Shown here in pieces: positions 1 to 10,967 of a stretch of 64,000 nt of DNA. Positions within the stretch are counted from its first letter, which is position 1. The number at the start of each line of letters is the position of its first letter. A model generated the notes under the pieces. That model did not search any database. It was not told the origin of the DNA and was given only the letters and a program-made list of their open reading frames with translations. The stretch covers positions 62,001-126,000 of the forward strand of contig NZ_SLWW01000004.1 in assembly GCF_004342445.1 (NCBI RefSeq). Reading direction: 5' to 3'. This DNA comes from Rhodovulum euryhalinum. GTDB lineage: Bacteria > Pseudomonadota > Alphaproteobacteria > Rhodobacterales > Rhodobacteraceae. Position numbers and translations under genes: made by a program.

Positions 1-396
1 CGGCCGGTATCCCCGGCCGAGCCCGGCGCGCCGCTTTCGGTGCTGCGCCCGCCACCGCCCGGGGCGCGAACCGCCGAGGCGTTCGATACCACCACGCCCG
101 CCGAGCGCGCGGCCGCCACCGCCGCGCCGCGCGCGCCCGAGGCGTTGCTGGGCCGGACCGTGGCCAGTCTCGGCGATCCGGCAGATCCGGGATTCTGGGC
201 GGTGACGCCGCTGGTCGCCCGCGTGCAGCCGGGGCGCCTGGTGGATTCGGCGACCGGGTTCAGCGTGCTGGTCGAACTGCGCCCGCGCGAGGCCGAGGCG
301 GGGGCGGGCACGCTGGTCTCGCTGCCGGCGCTGCGTGCGCTGGGGGTGCCGCTGACGGCGCTGCGCGAGATCTCGGTCTTCGGCGCGGCGCCCTGA
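1..396 (+). CDS. C-terminal part of a conserved Rhodobacterales hypothetical protein (5' end outside window)
   Basis: The frame is open from base 1, so the gene starts before the window; about 131 residues are visible. An Ala/Pro-rich stretch is followed by a small folded-looking domain with 'GRTVASLGDPADPGFW', 'TPLVARVQPGRL' and 'SLPALRALGVPLTAL'. From memory, this pattern is typical of small Rhodobacterales lipoproteins that databases often label 'D-galactarate dehydratase'. Nothing visible supports that enzyme activity, so I treat the function as unknown. An internal ATG at 40 exists but is unlikely to be the true start. The next gene begins 18 bases after its stop. Confidence 0.6.
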   Translation, partial: RPVSPAEPGAPLSVLRPPPPGARTAEAFDTTTPAERAAATAAPRAPEALLGRTVASLGDPADPGFWAVTPLVARVQPGRLVDSATGFSVLVELRPREAEAGAGTLVSLPALRALGVPLTALREISVFGAAP

Positions 397-414
397 GGCG
401 GAGGGGAGGGGCGG

Positions 415-2019
415 ATGGACGACCGCAGGCTTCTGCCGGTTCAGGACGACTGGGACATGATGCGGGCAGGGTTCCGGTGGCAGGTTCCCGAGCGGTTCAA
501 CATCGCGCGGGCCTGCTGCGACGACTGGGCGGACGAGGACCCCGCCCGGATCGCGGTGATCGACGCGAGCGATGGCGACCGGGACTGGAGCTATGGCGCG
601 CTCAAGGATGCCTCGGACCGGCTGGCCACGGTGATGGCGGCCTCGGGCGTGGGGCCGGGCGACCGGGTGGCGGTGCTGCTGCCGCAGGCGCCCGCGGTGC
701 TGGTGGCGCATTTTGCCGCCTACAAGATCGGCGCCGTGGTGCTGCCGCTGTTCACCCTGTTCGGGCCGGACGCGCTGGCATACCGGCTGGCCGACAGCGG
801 CACCCGGCTGGTCGTCACCGATGCCGAGGGGGCGGGCAAGCTGGCGGCGCTGCGCGACCGGCTGCCCGATCTGACGCATGTGCTGTCTGTCGACGGCGGC
901 CCGGCGCGCGATCTGTGGGCCGAGATCGCCGCCGCCCGGCCGATCGCCGCGCCCCGCGACACGCTGGCCGAGGATCCGGCGGTTCTGATCTACACCTCGG
1001 GCACCACCGGCCCGCCCAAGGGCGCGCTGCACGCCCACCGCTTCCTGATCGGGCATTTGCCGTCGATCGAGCTGCACCACCGCGGCTTTCCGCAACCTGG
1101 CGATCGCGGCTGGACGCCGGCGGACTGGGCCTGGATCGGCGGGCTGATGGACATGGCGATGCCGTGCCTTTACTACGGCGTGCCGCTGGTGGCCTGCCGG
1201 ATGCGCAAGTTCGACCCGGTGGACGCCTGGGCGCTGATCGACCGGCTGAAGGTGCGCAACCTGTTCCTGCCGCCCACCGCGCTCAAGCTGATGCGCGGCA
1301 CACCGGTCCCGCCGGGGGTGCGCCTGCGCAGCGTGGGATCAGGCGGCGAGAGCCTGGGCGCCGACCTGCTGGACTGGGGCCACCGGACGCTGGGGCTGAC
1401 CATCTGCGAATTCTATGGCCAGACCGAGTGCAACCTTGTCATCACCTGCGTGCCCGAGTTGATGAAGGCGCCGCCGGGGGCGATGGGGCGGGCGGTGCCG
1501 GGCTTTGACGTGGCGGTGATCGGGGCGGACGGCGCGCCCGTGCCCCCCGGTACGCTGGGCGAGATCGCGGTCAAGCGGGGTGCGGCCTCGATGTTCCTGG
1601 GCTATTGGGGGCTGCCCGACAAGACCGCCGCCAAGTTCTCGGGCGAGTGGATGCGCACGGGCGATCTGGGGATCTGCGATCCGGCCGGGCATTTCACCTA
1701 TGTCGCGCGCGACGACGACGTGATCACCTCGGCCGGCTACCGGATCGGCCCGACCGAGATCGAAAATTGCCTTGTCGGCCATCCCGACGTGGTGATGGCC
1801 GCCGTGGTGGGCGAGCCCGATCCCGTGCGGACCGAGATCGTGGTCGCCCACGTGGTGCTGCGCGAGGGCGCGGAATGGCAGGGGCTGGAAGAGGCGTTGA
1901 TCCAGCGGGTGCGGGACCATGTCAGCCCCCATCTTGCCCCCCGCAAGGTGATCCGGGCCGACAGCCTGCCGATGACCGCGACCGGCAAGATCATGCGCCG
2001 GGCGCTGCGGGGCGGGTAG
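415..2019 (+). CDS. AMP-binding acyl-CoA synthetase (acetyl-CoA synthetase-like)
   Basis: 534 residues of the ANL adenylate-forming family, which activates a carboxylic acid with ATP and then forms the CoA thioester. The ATP loop [11 protein letters not shown] lies at about 193-203, the FYGQTE motif near 333, the hinge and C-terminal domain carry [11 protein letters not shown], and the catalytic lysine is K525 in [10 protein letters not shown] Shine-Dalgarno GAGGGGAGGGGCGG precedes the ATG at 415. The layout (acetyl-CoA-synthetase-like N-terminus, [12 protein letters not shown] motif) fits short- or medium-chain acyl substrates, but the substrate cannot be read from the sequence. Confidence 0.88.
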   Translation: MDDRRLLPVQDDWDMMRAGFRWQVPERFNIARACCDDWADEDPARIAVIDASDGDRDWSYGALKDASDRLATVMAASGVGPGDRVAVLLPQAPAVLVAHFAAYKIGAVVLPLFTLFGPDALAYRLADSGTRLVVTDAEGAGKLAALRDRLPDLTHVLSVDGGPARDLWAEIAAARPIAAPRDTLAEDPAVLIYTSGTTGPPKGALHAHRFLIGHLPSIELHHRGFPQPGDRGWTPADWAWIGGLMDMAMPCLYYGVPLVACRMRKFDPVDAWALIDRLKVRNLFLPPTALKLMRGTPVPPGVRLRSVGSGGESLGADLLDWGHRTLGLTICEFYGQTECNLVITCVPELMKAPPGAMGRAVPGFDVAVIGADGAPVPPGTLGEIAVKRGAASMFLGYWGLPDKTAAKFSGEWMRTGDLGICDPAGHFTYVARDDDVITSAGYRIGPTEIENCLVGHPDVVMAAVVGEPDPVRTEIVVAHVVLREGAEWQGLEEALIQRVRDHVSPHLAPRKVIRADSLPMTATGKIMRRALRGG

Positions 2020-2119
2020 GGGCGCGGGGCGCCCCGCTCGGCCATGCGACCCCATCCGGCGTTTTCAAGCCTGTGCAACTGGTCTATGCAGGCGGCCAGC
2101 ACAAGGAACGGGGGATCCC

Positions 2120-2812
2120 ATGTCGGTCTCGATGCTGTCGACCTTCGTCAAACCCATGCATCCCGAGGGCCGCAGGTTCGTGGCCATCGCCGCGGGGATC
2201 ACGCTGGTCGCCTTTCTGATCTGGGCGCCGCTCGGCTGGATCTGTGCCGGGTTGACGGTCTGGGTCTACTACTTCTTCCGCGACCCCGTGCGGGTCGTGC
2301 CCGACCGGCCCGGCGTGATGGTATCGCCCGCCGACGGGATCGTGTCGTTGCTGTCGCCCGCGGTGCCGCCCGCCGAACTGGGGCTGGGCGACCGGCCGAT
2401 GCTGCGGGTGTCGGTCTTCATGTCGGTCTTCAACTGCCATGTGAACCGGCTGCCCGCTTCGGGGCGGATCGTCGCCGTCGCCTACCGGCCGGGCAAGTTC
2501 CTGAACGCCTCGCTTGACAAGGCGTCCGAGGACAACGAGCGCAACGGGCTGGCGGTGGAACTGGAGGACGGGCGGCGCTATGGCGTGGTGCAGATCGCGG
2601 GACTGGTGGCGCGGCGCATCCTGTGCTGGTCGGCCGAGGGGCAGCGCCTGGCCACGGGCGAGCGGTTCGGCCTGATCCGTTTCGGGTCGCGGCTGGATGT
2701 CTACCTGCCCGAGGGGGCGCGGCCGCTGGTCGCGATTGGCCAGACCATGGTGGCGGGCGAGACGGTGATCGCCGACCTGGGCGCCGCGCCCGGCGCCGAG
2801 ACGACCCGATGA
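2120..2812 (+). CDS. psd: phosphatidylserine decarboxylase (short, type II form)
   Basis: 230 residues, the usual length of the short pyruvoyl-dependent enzyme that makes phosphatidylethanolamine from phosphatidylserine at the inner membrane. A hydrophobic segment at about 21-52 is followed by FFRDPVR. The self-cleavage site is the Gly189-Ser190 pair in [12 protein letters not shown]; Ser190 would become the pyruvoyl group of the alpha chain. Its TGA overlaps the ATG of pssA (ATGA), so the two consecutive steps of phosphatidylethanolamine synthesis are translationally coupled. Confidence 0.93.
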   Translation: MSVSMLSTFVKPMHPEGRRFVAIAAGITLVAFLIWAPLGWICAGLTVWVYYFFRDPVRVVPDRPGVMVSPADGIVSLLSPAVPPAELGLGDRPMLRVSVFMSVFNCHVNRLPASGRIVAVAYRPGKFLNASLDKASEDNERNGLAVELEDGRRYGVVQIAGLVARRILCWSAEGQRLATGERFGLIRFGSRLDVYLPEGARPLVAIGQTMVAGETVIADLGAAPGAETTR

Positions 2813-3567
2813 AACGCTTCGGCCCGCGCAATTCCGACAGCCTTGACCGGGTGCCGGTGCTGCAATTGTTGCCGAACATGGTGACGCTGGCCGGGATGTG
2901 CGTCGGGCTGACCTCGATCCGCTTCGCGATGGACGAACGCTTTGGCGCGGCGGTGGTCCTGATCCTGCTGGCCGCGGTGATGGACGGGCTGGACGGGCTG
3001 ATCGCGCGGCGGTTGCAGGCCACCTCCGAGATCGGCGCGCAGCTTGATTCGCTGTCGGATTTCCTGTGCTTCGGGGTCGCGCCGGCGGTGCTGATCTACA
3101 AGTTCCTGCTGGCGCCCGCGGGCAGCCTGGGCTGGATCTTCGTGCTGGTCTTTGCGGCCGCCACCTGCCTGCGGCTGGCACGGTTCAACGTGATGTCGGG
3201 CAAGGCACAGGACGTGGACACGGCCAATACGCATTTCCTGGGCGTGCCGGCGCCCGCAGGGGCGATGCTGGGGCTTCTGCCGGCCTTTGCGACGCTGGGG
3301 GGCGTGGTGGCGTTCGACCAGGCGCCGCTGGTGGTGGCGGTGTGGATCGGGATCGTCGCTGTCCTGATGATCTCCAAGCTCAGGACGCTGTCGCCCAAGG
3401 CGATCCGGGTGCCGCGGCGGCTGATCGGTCCGATCATGTTCGCCACCGTGATCGGCATCGGGCTGACCTTCTCGCGGCCCTGGTTGCTGCTGCTGGTGCT
3501 TGATCTCGTCTATCTGGGGCTGGTGCTGCGCAGCCTGATCGAGGCGCGGGGGCGGCTGTTCGGCTGA
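2809..3567 (+). CDS. pssA: CDP-diacylglycerol--serine O-phosphatidyltransferase
   Basis: 252 residues from the ATG at 2809, chosen because it overlaps the psd stop as ATGA; the frame is open further upstream but only across psd. The CDP-alcohol phosphatidyltransferase signature D-x2-DG-x2-AR-x8-G-x3-D-x3-D is complete (D59, D62-G63, A66-R67, G76, D80, D84). Hydrophobic segments before and after it fit a polytopic inner-membrane enzyme. It makes phosphatidylserine, the substrate of the upstream Psd. Confidence 0.94.
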   Translation: MKRFGPRNSDSLDRVPVLQLLPNMVTLAGMCVGLTSIRFAMDERFGAAVVLILLAAVMDGLDGLIARRLQATSEIGAQLDSLSDFLCFGVAPAVLIYKFLLAPAGSLGWIFVLVFAAATCLRLARFNVMSGKAQDVDTANTHFLGVPAPAGAMLGLLPAFATLGGVVAFDQAPLVVAVWIGIVAVLMISKLRTLSPKAIRVPRRLIGPIMFATVIGIGLTFSRPWLLLLVLDLVYLGLVLRSLIEARGRLFG

Positions 3568-3606
3568 AAAGCCGGGCCGGGCGAGGGTGCGCGCGCAAAC
3601 AAAAGG

Positions 3607-3629
3607 GGGGCCGCCCATCGGGCGGCCCC
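3607..3629 (-). terminator. rho-independent terminator of gltA (possibly bidirectional)
   Basis: Perfect 10-bp stem (3607-3616 with 3620-3629) and a 3-base loop between the convergent pssA and gltA stops. Read on the minus strand it is followed by CCTTTTGTTTG, a good U-tract for gltA. The plus-strand side has only TTCT, so termination of pssA is less certain. Confidence 0.8.
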
Positions 3630-3636
3630 TTCTGTC

Positions 3637-4932
3637 TCAGCGGTCCTCGACCTCGACATAGTCGCGGCGGGTCGGCCCGGTATAGAGTTGTCGCGGCCGG
3701 CCGATGCGCATGTTCGGGTCGGCGATCATTTCCTTCCACTGCGAGATCCAGCCCACCGTCCGGCTGACCGCGAAGATCGGCGTGAACATCGAGGTCGGGA
3801 AGCCCATCGCGTCGAGGATGATGCCCGAATAGAAGTCGACGTTCGGATAGAGCTTTTTCGACACGAAATACTCGTCTTCCAGCGCGATCTTCTCGAGTTC
3901 CATCGCGACCTTGAGGGTCTCGTTGTTCTCTATGCCCAGAAGCTCCAGCACCTCGTGGGCCGACTGCTTCATCACCTTGGCGCGCGGGTCGAAGTTCTTG
4001 TAGACCCGGTGGCCAAAGCCCATCAGCCGGAACGGGTCATTCTTGTCCTTGGCGCGGGCCACGAATTCGGGGATGCGGTCGACCGTGCCGATCTCGCGCA
4101 GCATTTCCAGACAGGCCTGGTTGGCGCCGCCATGGGCGGGCCCCCAGAGGCACGCGATGCCGGCGGCGATGCAGGCGAACGGGTTCGCCCCCGAGCTTGA
4201 GGCCAGCCGCACCGTCGAGGTCGAGGCGTTCTGTTCGTGGTCGGCGTGCAGCGTCAGGATCCGGTCCATCGCGCGGGTCAGGATCGGGTCGACCTCGTAT
4301 TCCTCGGCCGGCACGGCAAAGCACATGCGCAGGAAGTTCGAGGCATAGTCCAGATCGTTGCGCGGATAGACGAAGGGCTGGCCCACCGAGTACTTGTAGG
4401 CCATCGCCGCGATGGTCGGCACCTTGGCGATCAGCCGGATCGAGGCGACCTCGCGCTGCCAGGGATCGTTGACATCGGTCGAGTCGTGGTAGAAGGCCGA
4501 CATTGCGCCGACCACGCCCACCATGACCGCCATCGGGTGCGCGTCGCGCCGGAACCCGGTGAAGAAGCGGTGCATCTGTTCATGCACCATGGTGTGGCGC
4601 GTCACGCGGTTCTCGAAATCCTCCAGCTCGGCGCCGTTCGGCAACTCGCCGTAGAGCAGCAGGTAGCAGACTTCGAGATAGTGCGATTTCTCGGCCAGCT
4701 GGTCGATCGGATAGCCCCGGTGCAGCAACTCGCCCTCGTCGCCGTCGATGAAGGTGATCGAGCTTTCGCAGGACGAGGTCGAGGTAAAGCTGGGGTCGTG
4801 GGTGAACACCCCCATCTTGCCGTAGAGCTTGCCGATGTCGATGACGTCGGGACCTGCCGTGGGGCTGAGCACCGGCAAGTCCATCGACTTGTCTCCCAGG
4901 GTAAGCGTTGCGGTTCTCGTGCTGTCGGCCAT
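3637..4932 (-). CDS. gltA: citrate synthase
   Basis: 431 residues; type II hexameric form length. It condenses acetyl-CoA and oxaloacetate at the entry to the TCA cycle. Motifs include [20 protein letters not shown] near the N-terminus, the catalytic-region [20 protein letters not shown] and [15 protein letters not shown]. The ATG at 4932 ([10 protein letters not shown]) was chosen over an in-frame upstream ATG at 4980 because GAGGGA sits 6 bases before it and the extra 16 residues look non-homologous. It is transcribed alone, in the same direction as gltX upstream. Confidence 0.96.
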   Translation of the reverse strand: MADSTRTATLTLGDKSMDLPVLSPTAGPDVIDIGKLYGKMGVFTHDPSFTSTSSCESSITFIDGDEGELLHRGYPIDQLAEKSHYLEVCYLLLYGELPNGAELEDFENRVTRHTMVHEQMHRFFTGFRRDAHPMAVMVGVVGAMSAFYHDSTDVNDPWQREVASIRLIAKVPTIAAMAYKYSVGQPFVYPRNDLDYASNFLRMCFAVPAEEYEVDPILTRAMDRILTLHADHEQNASTSTVRLASSSGANPFACIAAGIACLWGPAHGGANQACLEMLREIGTVDRIPEFVARAKDKNDPFRLMGFGHRVYKNFDPRAKVMKQSAHEVLELLGIENNETLKVAMELEKIALEDEYFVSKKLYPNVDFYSGIILDAMGFPTSMFTPIFAVSRTVGWISQWKEMIADPNMRIGRPRQLYTGPTRRDYVEVEDR

Positions 4933-5018
4933 GGATGTCCCTCTTTTGTCGAGAGACCGGGCCGCGTTCCCCTGCGGCACGGTCGGTGGCGTGCGGGGGC
5001 GTGCGGCGTTCCCGTGCC

Positions 5019-6446
5019 TCAGCCCTGGGCGTCAGCGAGCCGGGCGAGCGTTTCCTCCCGGCCGATGACGAGCATCATGTCGAACACGCTGGGCGAGACC
5101 GTCCGCCCGGCAAGCGCTGCGCGAAGCGGGGCTGCGAGCTTGCCGAGGGTGGTCCCGTGGGCCTCGGCAACCTGCTTGACCGCCGCTTCCAGCGCGTCGC
5201 GTTCCCAGCTAGCACTTTGCAAGTGCGGCGTCAATTGAGCCAGTATACCACGGGATACACCATCCAGGGCCTGCGCCGCCTTCTCGTCCGGCACGACAGG
5301 GCGTTCGGCAAGGATGAAATGCGCCTTTTCAACAAGCTGCGGGAAGGTCTTAACCCCCGGCTTGAGCAGGGGCAGCGCGTCGGAAAGCCCGGCATCCTGC
5401 CGTGCGTCAAGGGCGGGCTGACCGGTTGCGGCCAGAAACGCCTTCAATTCGCGCAGCAGCGCAGCATCCTCCATGGCGGCGAAATGCTGGCCGGACAGGT
5501 TCTCCAGCTTCTTGAAGTCGAACCGGGCGGGAGAGCGGCCGATTCCCTCCAGCCCGAACCACGCCTGCGCCTGCGCGTCTGTGAAGAACTCGGCGTCGCC
5601 ATGGCTCCAGCCGAGCCGCGCCAGGTAGTTGCGCATGCCCGCCGCCGGATAGCCCATGGCGCGGTATTCCTCGACCCCCAGCGCGCCGTGACGTTTCGAC
5701 AGCTTCTTGCCGTCGGGGCCGTGGATCAGCGGAATATGCGCCCAGATCGGCACGTCCCAGCCCATCGCGGCGTAGATCTGCATCTGGCGCGCGGCGTTGT
5801 TCAGGTGATCGTCGCCGCGGATCACATGGGTCACGCCCATGTCGTGATCGTCCACCACCACGGCCAGCATGTAGGTGGGCGTCCCGTCCGAGCGCAGCAT
5901 CACCATGTCGTCGAGCTGGTCGTTGCCGATCCGCACATCGCCCTGCACCCGGTCCTCGATCAGCGTCACGCCGTCGCGCGGCGCCTTCAGCCGCACCACA
6001 TAGGGCGCGTCGGGATGGGTCGCGGGGTCGGCGTCGCGCCAGGGGCTCTGGAACAGGGTGGATCGCCCCTCGGCGCGGGCCTGTTCGCGGAACGCCTCGA
6101 TCTCGTCCGGCGTGGCAAAGCACTTGTAGGCATGGCCCGCCGCCAGCATCTGGTGCGCCACCTCGGCATGGCGGGGGGCGCGTTCGAACTGGCTGACCGG
6201 CTCGCCATCCCAGTCGAGCCCCAGCCAGGTCAGCCCGTCGAGGATCGCCGCCGTCGCCTCCGGCGTCGAGCGGGCGCGGTCGGTATCCTCGATCCGCAGC
6301 AGGAACTTCCCGCCCCGGCCCCGCGCGAACAGCCAGTTGAACAACGCCGTCCGCGCCCCCCCGATATGCAGGAACCCCGTGGGCGACGGGGCGAAACGGG
6401 TGACGACGGGGGTATCCGGCACGGGTGTTAACCTTTTGTTCATCAT
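5019..6446 (-). CDS. gltX: glutamate--tRNA ligase
   Basis: 475-residue class I aminoacyl-tRNA synthetase charging tRNA-Glu. The HIGH-type motif is HIGG at 27-30 within [19 protein letters not shown]; the KMSKS-type motif is KLSKR near 246-250. Two consecutive ATGs (6446 and 6443) could start it, and no clear Shine-Dalgarno favours either. It is divergent from comEC, about 50 bases apart. Confidence 0.95.
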   Translation of the reverse strand: MMNKRLTPVPDTPVVTRFAPSPTGFLHIGGARTALFNWLFARGRGGKFLLRIEDTDRARSTPEATAAILDGLTWLGLDWDGEPVSQFERAPRHAEVAHQMLAAGHAYKCFATPDEIEAFREQARAEGRSTLFQSPWRDADPATHPDAPYVVRLKAPRDGVTLIEDRVQGDVRIGNDQLDDMVMLRSDGTPTYMLAVVVDDHDMGVTHVIRGDDHLNNAARQMQIYAAMGWDVPIWAHIPLIHGPDGKKLSKRHGALGVEEYRAMGYPAAGMRNYLARLGWSHGDAEFFTDAQAQAWFGLEGIGRSPARFDFKKLENLSGQHFAAMEDAALLRELKAFLAATGQPALDARQDAGLSDALPLLKPGVKTFPQLVEKAHFILAERPVVPDEKAAQALDGVSRGILAQLTPHLQSASWERDALEAAVKQVAEAHGTTLGKLAAPLRAALAGRTVSPSVFDMMLVIGREETLARLADAQG

Positions 6447-6499
6447 GGTGGAGATAACGTTTCCGCCTGTCTAGGAGATCGCTGGGGAGAGAACAAGCG

Positions 6500-8530
6500 G
6501 TGGGGCCGCTCCGCGCGCTCGAGGCCCGGAGGGGGCACCTGTTCCCGTGGACGCCGGTTCTGCTGGCCCTCGGCATCGGGCTCTATTTCACCCTGCCGGC
6601 CGAACCGCCCCTCTGGGCGTTCGCCACGCTCGGCGGGCTGGGCCTTGCCGCGATGCTTGCCGCCTGGAAGGGGCCGGAACTCTCGGGGCCCGTCTTTACC
6701 GCGCTGGCGCTGGTTGCCTTTGGCGTGGTGCTGGCCGGTGCCCGGACCCAGATGGTGGCCGCCCCCAAGCTCGATCACCGGTATTACGGTGTGGTCGAGG
6801 GTCGCGTGCTGATCCTGGACCGATCGCTGTCCGATGCGCCGCGGATCACGCTGGATCAGGTCTGGCTGGAACGGGTGCCGCAGGCCAGGACACCGGCGCG
6901 GCTGCGGATTTCGCTGCACGGGCAGGGCGGCGTGACCGACCCGATGCCGGGCACGCGGATCGCGATGATGGCGCATCTGTCGCCGCCCTCGGCGCCTGCG
7001 GAACCCGGCGGGTTCGACTTTCGCCGCCATGCGTGGTTCGGCGGGCTGGGGGCGGTGGGCTATGCTCGCACGCCCGCGGTTGCCATCGACCCGCCCGAGG
7101 GTGGGCTGTCGCTGATCGTTCACCGCGCGCGGATGCACCTTTCGGCGGCCCTGCGGGCGCGCATCCCGGGCGACCAGGGGGCGTTTGCCGCGGCGATCCT
7201 GACCGGCGACCGCTCGGCGATCTCGCGCGAGACGGTGCAGCAGTTGCGCGATTCCAACCTCGCGCATCTGCTGGCGATCTCGGGGCTGCATATGGGCCTG
7301 CTGACCGGTGTGGTCTTTGCCGCGCTGCGCCTCGGGCTGGCGCTGATCCCCGCGGTCGCGCTGCGCCTGCCGACCAAGAAGCTGGCCGCGATCGGCGCCC
7401 TGGCCGCGGGGGCGGTCTATCTCGCGCTGTCGGGCGGCAACGTGGCAACCGAGCGGGCCTATATCATGGTCGCCGTGGTGCTGGCCGCGGTGCTGGCCGA
7501 CCGAAGGGCGCTGACGTTGCGCGCCGTGGCCTTTGCTGCGCTGATCATCCTGGTCCTGTCCCCCGAAAGCCTGACCCAAGCGGGATTCCAGATGTCGTTC
7601 GCCGCCACGACCGCGCTGATCGCGGTCTTCGGGGCATTGCGCGACCTGCCCGAGGGGATGTGGCGTCCGCCCCGCTGGATGAATGGCGCGCTGGCGGTGG
7701 TGCTGTCCTCGGCGGTGGCGGGGGTCGCGACGGCGCCCTTCGGGGCTGCGCATTTCAACCAGATGTCGCAATACGGCCTGCTGGCGAACGTGCTCAGCGT
7801 GCCGTTGATGGGACTGCTGGTGATCCCGGCCGCGGTCGCCGCGGCCTGTCTGGCGCCGTTCGGGCTGGCCGTGCTGGGGCTGGAGCCGATGCGGCTGGGC
7901 ATCGCGTGGATCCTGGGGGTTGCGGACCGGGTTGCCGGGCTTGATGGTGCGGTCTGGCCGGTCGTGGCGCCGCAACCCTTGGTGCTGCCCATGATCTCGC
8001 TGGGGGCGCTGTGGGTGATCCTGTGGTCGGGGCGGGCGCGGCTGGCGGGCGTCGTCCCGGTCCTCGCGGCGCTTGTCCTGTGGTCCCAGGCCGAGCGCCC
8101 GGCGCTGTTGATCGCGGAAAGCGGCGGCCTGATCGGCGCCATGGGCCCCGAGGGGCGCGCGCTGTCCAAGCCGGGCGGCGAGGGGTTCGTCGCGCTGTCC
8201 TGGCTGGAAAACGACGGCGACCGCGGCACGCAGGAGGCGGCCTTTGCCCGGCCGGGGCTGGCGGGCGAGCGCGGGGATCAGCGTGTCGATCTGGACGGCA
8301 CCCTCTTCACCCTCGTGACCGGGCGCGGCTGGGCCGAACGGATCGCCCCGGCCTGCGCCGCGGGCTGGGTGGTGGTGCCGCAGGTCGTGGAGGACGCCCC
8401 CGAGGGGTGCCGCCTGCTGGACCGCGCGCGGCTGGCCGAAACCGGCGCCGTGGCGGTCTACGCCGCGACGGACGGGCCCCGTCTTGTTTTCGCTCGCGAT
8501 GCGGCGGGCGACCGGCCGTGGACCCGGTAG
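6500..8530 (+). CDS. comEC: ComEC/Rec2-family competence protein
   Basis: 676 residues with many membrane spans. After an N-terminal membrane pair and a soluble DUF4131-type domain (GGFDFRRHAWFGGLGAVGYA), the Competence domain has GDRSAISRETVQQLR, SNLAHLLAISGLHMGLL and TQAGFQMSFAATTAL. ComEC forms the inner-membrane channel for single-stranded DNA in natural transformation. It ends about where the C-terminal metallo-beta-lactamase domain of the Bacillus protein would begin; no HxHxDH motif is seen, as in the short alphaproteobacterial form. The start is GTG at 6500 preceded by GGGGAGAG. Confidence 0.88.
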   Translation: MGPLRALEARRGHLFPWTPVLLALGIGLYFTLPAEPPLWAFATLGGLGLAAMLAAWKGPELSGPVFTALALVAFGVVLAGARTQMVAAPKLDHRYYGVVEGRVLILDRSLSDAPRITLDQVWLERVPQARTPARLRISLHGQGGVTDPMPGTRIAMMAHLSPPSAPAEPGGFDFRRHAWFGGLGAVGYARTPAVAIDPPEGGLSLIVHRARMHLSAALRARIPGDQGAFAAAILTGDRSAISRETVQQLRDSNLAHLLAISGLHMGLLTGVVFAALRLGLALIPAVALRLPTKKLAAIGALAAGAVYLALSGGNVATERAYIMVAVVLAAVLADRRALTLRAVAFAALIILVLSPESLTQAGFQMSFAATTALIAVFGALRDLPEGMWRPPRWMNGALAVVLSSAVAGVATAPFGAAHFNQMSQYGLLANVLSVPLMGLLVIPAAVAAACLAPFGLAVLGLEPMRLGIAWILGVADRVAGLDGAVWPVVAPQPLVLPMISLGALWVILWSGRARLAGVVPVLAALVLWSQAERPALLIAESGGLIGAMGPEGRALSKPGGEGFVALSWLENDGDRGTQEAAFARPGLAGERGDQRVDLDGTLFTLVTGRGWAERIAPACAAGWVVVPQVVEDAPEGCRLLDRARLAETGAVAVYAATDGPRLVFARDAAGDRPWTR

Positions 8531-8552
8531 GGGCGCAGCATGCGCCGCCGCG

Positions 8553-9245
8553 TCAGTAGCTGCGGATCAGACCAACAAGGCGGCCCTGCACCTTCACCTT
8601 GTCAGAGGGCAGGATGCGCGTCTCGTAGGCCGGGTTCGCGGCCTCGAGCGCGATCATGTCGCCGCGGCGGCGAAACCGCTTCAGCGTCGCCTCCTGGTCG
8701 TCGACCAGCGCCACCACGATCTCGCCGTTCTCGGCGGTATCCTGTTCGCGGATCACCACCACGTCGCCATCGTTGATCCCGGCCTCGATCATCGAATCGC
8801 CCTTGACCTCGAGCGCATAGTGCCGCCCGCGGCCCGACAGCATGCTGCCCGGCACCGCCACGTTGTGCGAGACATGGCTGATCGCCTCGATCGGCGTGCC
8901 CGCCGCGATCCGGCCCATCAGCGGCACCTCGATCGCGCCCGCCGTCTCGATCTCCCGCGCACCGGCCGGCGGCGCGGGCGGCGGGCCGTCGCCCTCGATC
9001 ACCATCGGCCTGAACCCGCGGGATTCCAGTGCCTCGGGCAGCTTGACGATCTCGATCGCACGCGCCCGGTGCGCCAGCCTCCGGATGAAGCCGCGTTCCT
9101 CCAGCGCCGTGATCAGCCGGTGGATGCCGGATTTCGAGCGCAGGTCCAGCGCGTCCTTCATCTCGTCGAACGAGGGCGGCACGCCGTCCCTCTGCATCCG
9201 CTTGTGGATGAATTCAAGAAGATCGAGTTGCTTGCGGGTGAGCAT
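8553..9245 (-). CDS. lexA: LexA repressor
   Basis: 230 residues. The N-terminal winged helix (1-65, [17 protein letters not shown]) binds the SOS box; the C-terminal S24 domain carries the self-cleavage bond Ala115-Gly116 and the Ser151/Lys189 dyad ([15 protein letters not shown]). It represses DNA-damage genes and is inactivated by RecA filaments. Its own promoter overlaps an SOS box (see 9279-9293), so it is autoregulated apart from the moeA gene upstream. It is convergent with comEC. Confidence 0.97.
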   Translation of the reverse strand: MLTRKQLDLLEFIHKRMQRDGVPPSFDEMKDALDLRSKSGIHRLITALEERGFIRRLAHRARAIEIVKLPEALESRGFRPMVIEGDGPPPAPPAGAREIETAGAIEVPLMGRIAAGTPIEAISHVSHNVAVPGSMLSGRGRHYALEVKGDSMIEAGINDGDVVVIREQDTAENGEIVVALVDDQEATLKRFRRRGDMIALEAANPAYETRILPSDKVKVQGRLVGLIRSY

Positions 9246-9278
9246 GGGGCGTCCTACTCATGGGAACCGTTCGCCCAT

Positions 9279-9293
9279 GTTCTAGGCATGTTC
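9279..9293 (-). promoter_or_regulatory. SOS box (alphaproteobacterial LexA site) at the lexA promoter
   Basis: GTTC-TAGGCAT-GTTC on the plus strand, i.e. GAAC-N7-GAAC read towards lexA, matching the direct-repeat LexA site known from Rhodobacter and other alphaproteobacteria. It lies 34-48 bases before the lexA ATG and covers the -10 element. A third GTTC (9269-9272) precedes it with a 6-base spacing. Confidence 0.88.
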
Positions 9294-9307
9294 ACGTTTT
9301 GTGTCAA
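9279..9307 (-). promoter_or_regulatory. sigma-70 promoter of lexA
   Basis: On the minus strand TTGACA (9307-9302), a 17-base spacer, then TAGAAC (9284-9279). The -35 is perfect and the -10 is part of the SOS box, giving direct steric repression by LexA. Confidence 0.75.
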
Positions 9308-9318
9308 GTTTCATGGGG

Positions 9319-10491
9319 TCAGAGCCGGATATACTCGGCCGGTTCCCCGGCGCGCCGCGGTCCGTCGCCGGGCGGGCGCACGATCAGCGCGTCGGCCTCG
9401 GCAAGGATGGTCAGCAGCGCGCTGTCCTGCGTGTCGAAGGGCGCAAGGCCCGCGCCGGTGATCCGGGCGCGCATGTAGTGTTCGCGCGGGCCGTTGGAGT
9501 CCAGATCCCGGGCAAGCACACCGGTCAGGCGCGGGGCGGGCCCCGCGGGCAGGCCCTGCATCACGCGCAGGACGGGCAGCAGGAACAGCGTCGCGCAGAC
9601 CAGCGCCGAGACCGGGTTGCCCGGCAGGCCGATCATCGCGGCCCCGCCCATCCGGCCCGCCATCAGCGGTTTCCCGGGCCGCATCGCGACCTTGTAGAAG
9701 GCCTGCTCCATGCCCAGGTCGGCCGCGACCTTGCCCACCAGGTCGTGGTCGCCCACCGACGCGCCACCGATCGTCACGATCAGGTCGGCACCTTCTGCCA
9801 GCCCGAACACCGCCTTGAGCGAGGCCTCGGTATCGCGCGCGATCGGCAGCAGACGCCCGATGCCGCCCTCGGCCTCGACCATCGCCTTCAGGCCGAAGGC
9901 ATTGGACGCGATGATCTGGTCGGGGCCCGGCACCTCGCCCGGCATCACCAGTTCGTCGCCGGTGGCGATGATCGCGACCTCGGGGCGGCGGTGGACGGGC
10001 AGGGTGGGCAGGTTCATCGCGGCGGCCAGCGCCAGATCGGCGGGACGCAGGCGGCGGGGGGCGGCGATGCTGTCGCCTTCGGCGAAATCGGCCCCGGCCG
10101 GGCGGATATTGGTGCCGCTGCCGAGCGCGTCGCCCAGCGTGATGCGATCGCCATCGCGCGAAACGTCCTCCTGTATGACGACGCGGTCGGCGCCCACGGG
10201 GACCGGCGCGCCGGTAAAGATGCGCACGGCCTGGCCGGGGGCGAGCGTGCCGCCAAATCCCTCGCCCGCGCGCGACGTGCCGATGACGATCAGCGCCGCG
10301 CCGGCGTGGAAATCGGCGGCGGCGATGGCGTAGCCGTCCATAGCCGAGGCGGCGAAAGGGGGCTGGGTCAGGCGGGCGGAGACCGGCCGGGCCAGCACAC
10401 GGCCTGCGGCACCGGCCAACGGCACCTCCTCGACCGGGGTGGGCGCGACAAGGGCGAAGACCTTGTCCAGCGCCTCGGCGACGGAGATCAT
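9319..10491 (-). CDS. moeA: molybdopterin molybdenumtransferase
   Basis: 390 residues; inserts molybdate into adenylylated molybdopterin. Family motifs include SAMDGYAI near the N-terminus, IFTGAPVP, and the MoCF domain with [13 protein letters not shown] and PGNPVSA. The ATG at 10491 overlaps the moaC stop (ATGA); upstream in-frame starts lie inside moaC and are rejected. It is the last gene of the trpGDC-moaC-moeA operon. Confidence 0.94.
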   Translation of the reverse strand: MISVAEALDKVFALVAPTPVEEVPLAGAAGRVLARPVSARLTQPPFAASAMDGYAIAAADFHAGAALIVIGTSRAGEGFGGTLAPGQAVRIFTGAPVPVGADRVVIQEDVSRDGDRITLGDALGSGTNIRPAGADFAEGDSIAAPRRLRPADLALAAAMNLPTLPVHRRPEVAIIATGDELVMPGEVPGPDQIIASNAFGLKAMVEAEGGIGRLLPIARDTEASLKAVFGLAEGADLIVTIGGASVGDHDLVGKVAADLGMEQAFYKVAMRPGKPLMAGRMGGAAMIGLPGNPVSALVCATLFLLPVLRVMQGLPAGPAPRLTGVLARDLDSNGPREHYMRARITGAGLAPFDTQDSALLTILAEADALIVRPPGDGPRRAGEPAEYIRL

Positions 10492-10967
10492 GCCCCCGCC
10501 TCGTAGCGGCCGGACTTGCCGCCCTCCTTGAGCGTCAGGCGGATGCCGCCGATCTCCATGCCCTTTTCGGTGGCCTTGAGCATGTCGTAGACCGTCAGCG
10601 CGGCGACCGAGACCGCGGTCAGCGCCTCCATCTCGACGCCGGTCTGGCCCGTTGTGCGGACGGTCGCGGCAATGCGGATGCCGGGCAGGTTCGCGTCGGG
10701 GGTCAGGTCCAGCGCGACGCGGGTGATGGGCAGCGGGTGGCACAGCGGGATCAGGGTCGAGGTCTGCTTGGCGCCCATGATCCCCGCCAGCCGCGCCACG
10801 CCCAGAACGTCACCCTTGTCTGCGCGGCCTTCCCGCACAAGATCAAGCGTTTCCGGCCTCATCCTCACGTAGCCTTCGGCCACCGCGAGCCGTGCCGTCA
10901 CGGGCTTGTCGGACACGTCCACCATATGGGCGCGTCCCTCGGCATCGAAATGGGTGAGGCCTGCCAT
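10488..10967 (-). CDS. moaC: cyclic pyranopterin monophosphate synthase
   Basis: 159 residues; converts the MoaA product to cPMP in molybdenum cofactor synthesis. Motifs: [39 protein letters not shown] and the K-rich C-terminal [14 protein letters not shown]. The ATG at 10967 overlaps the trpC stop (TGATG); a GTG one codon earlier (10970) is the alternative. Both ends overlap neighbours, so it is translationally coupled. Confidence 0.95.
   Translation of the reverse strand: MAGLTHFDAEGRAHMVDVSDKPVTARLAVAEGYVRMRPETLDLVREGRADKGDVLGVARLAGIMGAKQTSTLIPLCHPLPITRVALDLTPDANLPGIRIAATVRTTGQTGVEMEALTAVSVAALTVYDMLKATEKGMEIGGIRLTLKEGGKSGRYEAGA

Noticed and set aside
8100-8530. Metallo-beta-lactamase domain at the end of ComEC
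   Set aside because: No HxHxDH motif is visible; the C-terminus is a short soluble tail.
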